Assembly (NCBI RefSeq): GCF_030272615.1
Contig: NC_081413.1
Coordinates: 561,350,445 to 561,414,444 of the forward strand
From: Cryptomeria japonica
Taxonomy: Eukaryota > Streptophyta > Pinopsida > Cupressales > Cupressaceae
Reading direction: 5' to 3'
DNA length: 64,000 bases
In this document: positions 56,343 through 64,000 of the stretch, piece by piece
How the letters are laid out: every line of letters begins with the position of its first letter
How positions within the stretch are numbered: position 1 is the first letter of the stretch
The notes under the pieces: generated by a model
The model's input: the letters and a program-made list of their open reading frames with translations, nothing else
Database searches by the model: none
What the model was told of the DNA's origin: nothing
Program-made: the position numbers and the translations under genes

Positions 56343-57335
56343 TTACCCTAATATCCCAATGAGAAAAAGAGGTAATATTTTCCAGATCTTATAAATAAAA
56401 GACAAAGCAACTATAGAGATGGAAGATTCAATCCTCAATAAAACCTCAGCCAAGGAAGAACTTGTTTGTTTAAAAATCCTATTATTACGTTCTAACCAAA
56501 TATTCCAAATTACAATAGATGGAGAAATAATACAAAGACATGCATAAAAAGATGAAGCAAATAGGAGAGGCCAGGATCTAAAGTGGGAAAGGAGATCCTT
56601 ACCAATAACAAAGGATAGATTTAGCTTTTCAAACAACCACTACCAGCAAGCATAGGTAAAATCACAATGAGGAAACAAATGTGCAGAGGATTCTAAATTT
56701 TTATTACAAAAAACACAAGGAAATACTACAGTAATACCCAACATCTTCCACCTCATACCTCTAAGGACCCTATCCTACACTGCTAACCAAGAAAAAGCAC
56801 CAGCCTTTGGGAGACAATCCATATGCCAAAACATCATGTATGGCCAAGTAGATAAATCTTTAGCAGCCAAGAGAGAATTATAGCTATCCTTAACTATGCA
56901 CTTACCAAAGATATTCCTTGTCTAGATAAGTTCATCTTCAGCATTAGAAAGAATTATTACTCTCTCCCCCAACATCTTTTCATGTTCCAATTTCATATTT
57001 TGATCAATATCTAAAAACTCAATTAATTTCCATCTTGCCACCTTAAGATTTCCACTATACTTAATCTCAAAATAATTAGCCACAAAGACACCCCAAAGGG
57101 AAGAAAGAGTGGAAATTAAAGGAGACCAATCCCTTGTATTCACTAGAGGGGGATGTACATTCCAAACTTCCTCCCAAAGCTTGACCTTTCTACCAATATG
57201 AACAATCCATGAGAGATGAGGCAAAATCATTGATCTACATTTACATAAAAAAATTCTAATAGATGAACTAGATGGTAAATTAGAAACTTGAAAAACATAC
57301 TCTCTTGGTCTATTATTTAAATATTTAAAAAACAT
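56343..57335 (-). pseudogene. LINE ORF2 C-terminal region (zinc-binding, RT-associated)
   Basis: WNIWLERNNRIFKQTSSSL (56343-56636) and the stretch through 56640-57335 follow the plant RT-associated zinc-binding (zf-RVT) arrangement downstream of LINE RTs, including LPHLSWIVHIGRKVKLWEE. A CFLCNKNLESS-like cysteine segment is near 56700. Several stops. Confidence 0.7.
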
Positions 57336-57338
57336 AAT

Positions 57339-58827
57339 CTATGCCCAAAAGGAGAATGGTCTCTCACACAATTTCCAAACCAACTTAGCACCTAAGGTTA
57401 AATTCTGACTTTCCCGACTCCTAATACTTGTGTCCCCAATTTTTTTAGGCAAACAAACTTTAACCCATGCTACCAAAGGGAGTTTCTTCTTACCATCTTT
57501 ATTATTAATCCAAAGGAATGACCTGAGAGCATCTTGTAAACTAAAAATAACCTCTTTCGGAGGCTGCAAAATAAACATGAGATAAATAGGAACAACATTT
57601 AGGACAAACTTAATAAGAACAATCTTACTAGCCAAAGTTAACCATCTATGATTCGAGGATAGAATTCTTCTAGAGATAACTACCTTCTAGAGATAACTAA
57701 AATAATCTTATCCCAAAACTCAACTTTATCCTTCTTAATAAAGAAAGGTATACCAAAATAAAAACAAGGAATATTTCCAAATGTAGATTCCCAAAAAATC
57801 TTCAATCTATCCTAAACCAATTGTGAAGTATGAAGGAAAAAAACCTTTGAATTATCAACATTTACTCTCTGACCAGAAAAGGATGCATAATTTTGTAATA
57901 TCTCCTTTATCACTCTTGCCTCGCCCAGCGAAGCTTGACCAAATAACAATGGGAAATGCTTTGTGTAACATTCTAAATCCTAATCCCCTTCCAAAGCCCT
58001 CCCAACTTAGTGACTCTAATATCCCAACTGAACATTTTAGCTAGGAGAATGAACAAGAAAGGAGACAGGGGATCCCCTTGCCTCAAGCCCCTAGAAGAGG
58101 AGAAAAAACCACAAGGGGAGCCATTAATTAGAACTGAGAACCTTGCAGAAGAAATACAAGCATGAATCCATTTGACCCATGCCTTGGAAAAGCCCAATTT
58201 AAGTAGAACAACACACAAAGCCCTCCATTCTACTCTATCATATGCCTTCATCATATCTAATTTGAGGATCATAGCCAAGATTCTCTGAGTAGAAATAGAA
58301 TGCAGAACCTCATGTGCCACTATAGCTCCCTTTGCCATATCCCTTCCTGGAACAAATCTACCTTGTTCTAAAGAAATGATCTTAGGCATAATTTTAGCCA
58401 ACCTTAAAGAAATAGCCTTGGTAAAAATCTTGTACAAAGTGTTACATAAAGAAATAGGGCAAAAATCAGAAAATCACTTAGTAACCTCTTTTTTAGGAAG
58501 ATTTGCAATCATTGTAGTATTAAGCTCTTTCAAAATAGATCTATTCCTTTTTAGCTTCCTCAAGGGCCAATAAAAAATCATTTCCCACAAAATCCCAATA
58601 TTTCTGAAAAAATAAAGGAGTAAAACCATCCGTTCATGGAGCCTTATTAGGGTTGATTGCAAAAACAACATTCTTAACTTTGTATAAAGAAAAAGGAGAC
58701 ATCAACATTTTATTATCTTTTGAAGATACCAAAGAAGGGATATTAGAAGAAATGTTATTATGAAGATCTCAATGCTTCGAAGATAATAGTGACTTAAAAA
58801 CCTAACTGCCTCTGAAGCAATATCCTC
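57339..58827 (-). pseudogene. LINE reverse transcriptase
   Basis: The 154-residue segment at 57973-58437 shows YKIFTKAISLRLAKIMPKII, EQGRFVPGRDM, LKLDMMKAYDRVEW (first catalytic Asp) and GLRQGDPLSPFLFILLAKMF: diagnostic LINE RT blocks. The FADD-type box expected downstream has not been read cleanly and falls in a deleted or frameshifted stretch near 57900. At 57339-57635 ASKIVLIKFVLNVVPIYLM and DALRSFLWINNKDGKKK follow, typical of the RT thumb. Upstream pieces lie at 58474-58671. Confidence 0.85.
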
Positions 58828-60017
58828 CTATTCTATTAATAGGTTTCCATTTGGACACTCAATAAAAGATATCCTATTCCTACTTCTCTTAATTTTTGCT
58901 GAAGAGTAGTTTTTTTTTGTATTTCTATCACCATCTGAAAGCCAGACCTCCCTCAATTTCTCTCTCCAATAAATTTCTTCTCTAGTCAAAACTTCTTCAA
59001 GCTCAGCTTTTAGTAACATTAGTTCATCAAAAACAAGTGGCACCATACCATGTTGAATCACATGTGAATTAAGACATTCAATCATATCTTGAATCCTCTG
59101 TTTTTCCTGAAAGATGTTCTTAAAATGCAAGATATTCCATTCTCTAATATTCAATTTCAAAAAACTTAACTTCTTAGCAATCTGAAACATTCGAGATCTA
59201 GAGCAATAAGGAGCAGAACTCCACCATTTTTTAGCAAAGGCAAAAAGGAAGAATCTCTGAACCACATGGGTTCAAATTTAAAAGGTGACTTAAAAGGAGC
59301 TTTGTCTTCTAGAATTGATAGGGAAATTGGAAAATGATCTTGACCCCGAAACTGGAAGAATAGAGGAAAAAAATTCAAATTTTGAATCAATCCAAATATC
59401 TGATAACAAAAACCAGTCTAACCTTTCTGCAATCTATGAAAAATATCTTCGCACATTTGTCCATGTGAAAATCCCATTCTGAAACTGACAATAAAAAATA
59501 CTCATGTCCTTAATGAACTTCCTAAAGTCCTCCATGATTTTTTTATTAGGAAGAATACCTCCTTTCTTTTCTCCCAAATTAGTGATAGCATTAAAATTGC
59601 CCCAAAATATTATAAAGGGACCATGCCTTAAAGGGGAGGAAATCCTCTTAAGCTCTTTCCATAATTTAGTCTTCCTTTGAATACCAGAAGGAGCATAAAT
59701 ATTAAAAAGCCAAAACTTAACCTTCGAAAGCTTGCTTTTAAGTAAAGCCAACATCTAGTTTACAACAGAGGCAACTACCTCAACCTCAATGTTATAGTTC
59801 TTCCAAAGCAATTCCAAACCCCTTGATGCACCACAAGCTAGAGAGGAGAGGATATCCCACCTTCTCCAAGAAGAAAAAACCAAATCAACAGACTCCTTTG
59901 ACAATTTTGTCTCTTGTAACATGAAAATATCACACTTAAATAAGTCCATCTAGACTTAATTAAGCACCTCTTGTTAGGGGCATTTAAGCCCCTAACATTC
60001 CAAGATATAATTCTCAT
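58828..60017 (-). pseudogene. LINE ORF2 start and AP-like endonuclease
   Basis: ORF2 begins with ATG at 60017-60015: MRIISWNVRGLNAPNKR. The endonuclease nicks target DNA to start reverse transcription. IFMLQETKLS (59755-59949) holds the catalytic Glu; FNIYAPSG and IIFWGNFNAI (59434-59754) follow, with Asn where GDFN is usual, so a catalytic Asp is lost. A frameshift lies near 59950. The connector to RT (58828-59265) has EIYWREKLREVWLSDGDRNT, a common LINE landmark. Confidence 0.85.
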
Positions 60018-62141
60018 TTCTCTTGAGGGGAGTCTGAGGCTCCCCTCTTTCCTTTAGATGGAGAATACTTCCCTTCTCTAAAACTACTTTGAAGATTATG
60101 CTTCACAACCCTTGACCTAGTCACAGGAGGACTATTAACAGACCTCTTACTCCTCTTACCTTTAGGAGTACAACTTGCTTTCATAGTGTTACTAAGAGAA
60201 AATGAATGCTTCCCTTTCCCATCACTAGGAAAAAAAGACAAAGTCTGCTAAATCACAGCATCAATTTCTAATTGAGTCTTTTGATTCTTTGGAGGTCTAC
60301 CCCTACCAGGAGAAACCACAGATGAAGCCCTAATTAGAGTAGTTTGAACAATTGGAAAACACTTACTTGACTTAGGAGAAGTCATGACTACATTATCGAT
60401 GATGCTCACTTTTGTTGAAGTCAAAACCTTAAAAGGGTTAGTAGATGCAGAGATAGGAAGGGTCGATTTAATTCCCCCCAAGTCATTCTCAATGGAATAG
60501 ATAACCTTATTCATAATGTCATCATCCATCTAATTCTCATGATCTTTAAAAAGATCATTTACTTGTTGAACCATATTTTCATCTGGTACAATAACATGAA
60601 TATCCCCCAACTGAATATTATTTCCTAAGGTGGTGTTACTATCCACATCCACATCAACATGCTGCAAAGAATTATTAGACACCATTTATTTTATTTGTTG
60701 AGCGAGGGTAGCATCATTAGGAAAACCTAGAGAAGAAGCCCCAACATTAGATTCCAAAACAACCCCATCATTCTTAGCTAAAATTTGACCAATCCCCTAG
60801 CAAACCTCTAAGTATTCTTTTGGATTCTCAGAACAGATAGGATTCCCATGTAATAATAAATGAGAGACATTATCCAAGGAATTCAAGGTATTGATATTTA
60901 GAAGAAGATCATCCACATTGTTTCCCCCTGAAACCATAATATTCAGATAAGATATTACTATCTTATCCTTACTTGTAAATAACCCTACAAACTTTGTATC
61001 ATGAGACACAACATAAACCTCTTGCTTCCCAACATCCCTCATAATCTAGTTAACCGCAAAAGTAGCGTGAGCTTTCCTTGTGGACCCATTAACTAATAGT
61101 TTATCTAGAAATGGATTATCTTTACTAACCAAGAAAGGTTCTGCCTTATCCAGAACAGAGGATTTTGAGAAATCCATAAGCAAAGGAGCATCCAATTGTA
61201 AGGATGTTTTACCAAACTCTTTCTCTAGCTTATTAATTGGTTCTCTCCAGAAACCCTCATGAGATTTGATGATATAGGTCTAAGCACAAACATTATTAGG
61301 GTTAGTCAGGACACATATTTTTACCAGAACCCGCCCCCACCCCCTCCACAATATCAAATCTTGATGATAAGAAAGAACCACAAGTATTACCAATCTGTTC
61401 CAAAACCTCTAGGTCCATAAATTCAAATAGTAATTTGGGCAAGCCAAACCAGAAAGGGACTAATTTAAAACTTGACCAAGGAGGGACATAAAATGGTTTC
61501 CAAGCCGAAATAAACAATAAATTTTTACCAAACCAGTAATGTGAAGATTTTAAAACATCACCCCTAACAGAAGAAGAGTTAAAAATAATAACAAATACAT
61601 TTGCAGAGAGTAATTGAAAATATCACATATCGGACCATTTTTTCTGTAATTTATGATAAAATTTTGATAAACTAGTTTTATCCCTCCATATTTCCCTAGA
61701 AATAGCATGTCTATGCAAACAACGAGCTTTCAAATCCACATAAGAATCAAGTAAATCAATTCATGGAACAGGAGCCCATACTTGCGAAGATCCACCTCCT
61801 AAATAAGAGCCAATTTTATTTTCACTTACCTTATCCTTTTTTCCTGATGTTGAAGATTTCCTTATGTTATCCCCCCTTTGATGTGATGAAGATAGCTCAA
61901 GCGGGTTACTGTTAGATTGTTTGTCCATCATCTTTTCACTAGCGTTCAGCTGAGAAACCCTATTTGCCTTGTTTATAGATGAAAAATTCACAACTTTATC
62001 AAAGGACGCCTTTCCTCCCAGCTTTGTAGATTGTTTGTTTGGAAGCTCCATAAAATGATTTTGAATAAACTTTTTCCTCGAGCCCTGACCAAGATGCCTA
62101 TGATCCAAAAATATTTTCTGCCTTTCACCAGATTTGTCCAT
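60014..62141 (-). pseudogene. LINE ORF1
   Basis: This is the RNA-binding partner protein of plant L1-type LINEs. It starts MDKSGERQKIF at 62141. A central segment with AWKPFYVPPW, VPFWFGLPKLLFEFMD and LEQIGNTCGSFL (61302-61517) resembles the DUF4283-type domain of plant LINE ORF1. The C-terminus is basic (GKRSKRS, VTRSRVVKH) at 60014-60241. Its TGA stop (60016-60014) overlaps the ORF2 ATG as ATGA. Several internal stops. Confidence 0.78.
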
Positions 62142-62390
62142 ACTCTACCAATCTCCCCTGTTTGTACCTCTCAAAAACCCCTGAAAATACTTGGAGACCA
62201 GCCTTAAATTCCTTATGTCTACCCTCAACCAATTATGTGCTGCCATATCCACCCATTTACCCTTCATAAAGACCAATTGTGGGACTTGCGGTAGGTCATC
62301 CTAGCCCACATCGGCCCACATACCAATAACCCTATTTTCACCCATAACGAGCGAGAAATCACAGAGCTTTTTAATTATTCTATTTCTTGA

Positions 62391-63100
62391 AATTGTGGTT
62401 CTTTTTAACTTTGCAAAATGAAATTTATTTTAAGCCCCAACTTGAAAATTTTGCTTATTTTAGTCCAAAAGGAAAAAATGAAGTTGATTTTAAACCAAAA
62501 TATAAAGTGAGTTCTTTTTAATCCAACTTTAAAAGCAAATCTTAGAAAGAAAGAAAAAAAAGAAAACAAACTCCCTAACTATTGAAATCCTGCAAAACAA
62601 GAAGTTAACAAAAACTTGCGCAAAAAACAAAATAGTTAGTGAAAAAGAAAGTTTTTGGTGGGCTTCTACAAGCCTAAAAATTTTATTTTTCGGTTACATG
62701 ATATTTTTTTAAATTTTTTTTCAACTCTCTGTTACAAAAGTGCTACTCTCTGTAAACACATAAGCACTACTTTAATATAGGCACGCTAAAAGACTGACAA
62801 AAACACTAAAATAACCCCAACAACACTACTATATGAACGGACACGCTACTTAAAATTGTTAAACAAACTAAAATCTCTATCAGATAGAGAGTGCAAAAGC
62901 ACTAAAAACAATGACAACAATGCTATTTAAACAACAATAGTGCTATAACTAAGACAAGGCCTCTACTTCTTTGATAGAAGCACCAGAACTCTGACAAAAG
63001 CGCTAACTCATCAGTTGTCGAAAGCGCTAAAATGTGTTCAATAATGCTAAAGCGCAACCTGTGTGGCAATTTTGATAATTTTCAAAAAAGTTAGTAGTTT
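62391..63100 (-). other. Tat-B leader, primer-site-proximal part
   Basis: Noncoding, with homopolymer-rich AT sequence at 62391-62740 and the word array at 62750-63060. Confidence 0.6.
62750..63060 (-). repeat. Degenerate word array (TAGYRY-TTGTC) in the Tat-B leader
   Basis: On the minus strand about twelve words occur, for example TAGCGCTTTTGTC, TAGCATTGTTGTC, TAGCACTATTGTT, TAGTGCTTTTGC, all in one direction. They match the array in the Tat-B antisense intron (18760-19020). Confidence 0.78.
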
Positions 63101-63142
63101 CAGATCAAAAGGTTGCGTGTTCAATTCATGTCAGGTTCACCA
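63101..63142 (-). other. Tat-B primer binding site: 42-base tRNA-Trp match
   Basis: The plus strand from CAGATC to TTCACCA matches, from memory, the 3' half of plant nuclear tRNA-Trp(CCA), from the anticodon to the added CCA, with four transitions, three at CpG sites. CCA is at 63140-63142, then two bases, then the LTR. It is far longer than the usual 12-18-base site. Confidence 0.7.
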
Positions 63143-63144
63143 AA

Positions 63145-64000
63145 TGATGCACTACAAAAAGGAATGTTAGAAACACACGATTCAAAATGTTAATGATGTT
63201 AGTATCAATTAGAAATGAAAGACGAAAGAAACTACAATCCTAAGCATGCATATCAAGAGAGATATCAAACATGTTATAGAAAGCATACAAAAAGTAAGGA
63301 TAGACACTAAACGCTCCCAAATTCTCTCTAAAATTCTCATAGTTGTTCTTCCCTTGTTCCTCTCCTCTCCAAGTTCCACATGAGTGTAGCTCTCAATAGA
63401 TTTTTGCACTATTCTGGATGTCTTATGGAGGTTCAAGATTATGAAAATGAATATTATGATTATGCAAATGCAAACAGGCTAAATATGAGAAATTACCTAA
63501 TTATCTAATGTTAATTTTAACCAAAATATAAAAAGTAATTGTATTCCTAAATTCTCTCTCAAATTCACTATAAGTTAGATGCATACAAGATTTATGGATC
63601 TGGATTATGAAGGAATGGGCTTTATTTATAGGAAAAATAGAGTAATAAATGGTTGAGATTGGGTAATCTCAACAAGGGCCAGGATTGATGGATTTGTGAT
63701 TGATGTGAGGGCTTTCAACCCAATCCCAGGATGACAAATGTCAACATGAGATGTCTTGATAGGAGAGGGAAGAAGTATTAAATGCCTGAGATGACTTGAA
63801 GGTTACCTTAGGAGATAAGGTTTAGGATGAGTTGAATGAATAAAGCCTTTATCCAATGAATAATACTTGTATCCAATGGATAAACTCTTGTGCAAGAGTT
63901 AGTGGGGATAACCATGGTCAAAGTAATGAAATTCTTGAGGAGACACATGAGTTAAATGGGGGTTGAGTTAGAGGTAAAGTCTCTAACCACGTGGGAAGGT
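63145..64000 (-). mobile_element. Tat-B 5' LTR, continues past the window
   Basis: TGATGCACTA matches 9292 and 961. A TATA-like box (plus-strand TTTATTTATA) is at 63621-63630. TTATCCAATGAATAA (63849-63863) and GTATCCAATGGATAA (63869-63883) are the palindromic motifs. Between 63780 and 63830 the LTR is uninterrupted, showing the empty Copia-1 target site. Confidence 0.88.

Larger units (their letters stand above)
54081..62390 (-). mobile_element. Plant L1-type LINE with RNase H, inserted in the Tat-B leader
   Basis: This minus-oriented element has a T-rich tract at 54081-54098 (its 3' tail), then an unrecognised coding-like region, RNase H, zinc-finger/RT C-terminal region, RT, endonuclease and ORF1. 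It appears to reach its 5' region, as ORF1 is present in full. Exact ends and target duplication were not resolved because flanking Tat-B sequence is similarly AT-rich. Confidence 0.8.
9292..64000 (-). mobile_element. Tat-B: Ty3/gypsy Tat-lineage element, split by four insertions
   Basis: Left to right this minus-oriented element has a 3' LTR (9292-9950 plus 17328-18182), a polypurine tract (18183-18195), an antisense PMD gene (18495-20892), integrase, second RNase H, RT and linker (26359-30247), protease and Gag (48577-52974), a leader (52975-54080 and 62391-63100), a tRNA-Trp-type primer site (63101-63142) and a 5' LTR from 63145. Subtracting Copia-1, the copia block, Tat-C and the LINE leaves roughly 16 kb, close to the size of Tat-C. 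The order of parts, two RNase H domains and an antisense ORF before the 3' LTR match what is known of the plant Tat lineage. Confidence 0.85.

Noticed and set aside
63101-63142. A tRNA gene
   Set aside because: Only the 3' half with an encoded CCA is present, directly beside an LTR; it is a primer site, not a gene.
1-64000. A host cellular gene between the elements
   Set aside because: Every recognisable coding segment belongs to a retrotransposon; the PMD genes lie inside element boundaries in both cases.

Overview
The window is plant nuclear DNA made almost entirely of nested retrotransposons. I see no host cellular gene. Long noncoding leaders, Tat-lineage Ty3/gypsy elements of 16-18 kb, several Ty1/copia elements and a plant LINE with an RNase H domain point to a seed plant with a large, repeat-rich genome. 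A gymnosperm is possible, but the sequence does not prove it. Nearly every coding region carries stops and frameshifts.

Layout from outside in. (1) A plus-strand Ty3/gypsy element, here 'Gypsy-A', gives an LTR, a tRNA-Lys-type primer site and a leader. It appears twice (1-960 and 8085-9291) because about 8.3 kb was duplicated in tandem; the junction is at 4343/4344. (2) Into its leader went a minus-strand Tat-lineage element, 'Tat-B'. Its 3' LTR starts at 9292 and its 5' LTR starts at 63145 and runs off the window. (3) Tat-B was then hit by at least four insertions: Copia-1 (9951-17327, inside the 3' LTR), a rearranged copia block (about 20893-25603, inside the antisense gene), a complete second Tat element 'Tat-C' (30248-48576, 5-bp target duplication AGATG) and a LINE (about 54081-62390). 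(4) A plus-strand copia remnant, Copia-2 (4344-8084), lies at the duplication junction.

How the parts work together. In both Tat elements the minus strand encodes Gag, aspartic protease, reverse transcriptase with its own RNase H remnant, a second (archaeal-type) RNase H and integrase. Between integrase and the 3' LTR each also carries a gene on the opposite (plus) strand, for a plant mobile domain (PMD) protein.

The antisense PMD unit is the most interesting part of the window. In both elements it has its own TATA box, a 25-codon first exon, a phase-0 intron and a long second exon. Its intron holds an array of a short degenerate word, and the same word, in the same orientation relative to the downstream ORF, recurs in that element's gag-pol leader more than 10 kb away on the other strand. 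The word differs between the two elements but agrees within each.
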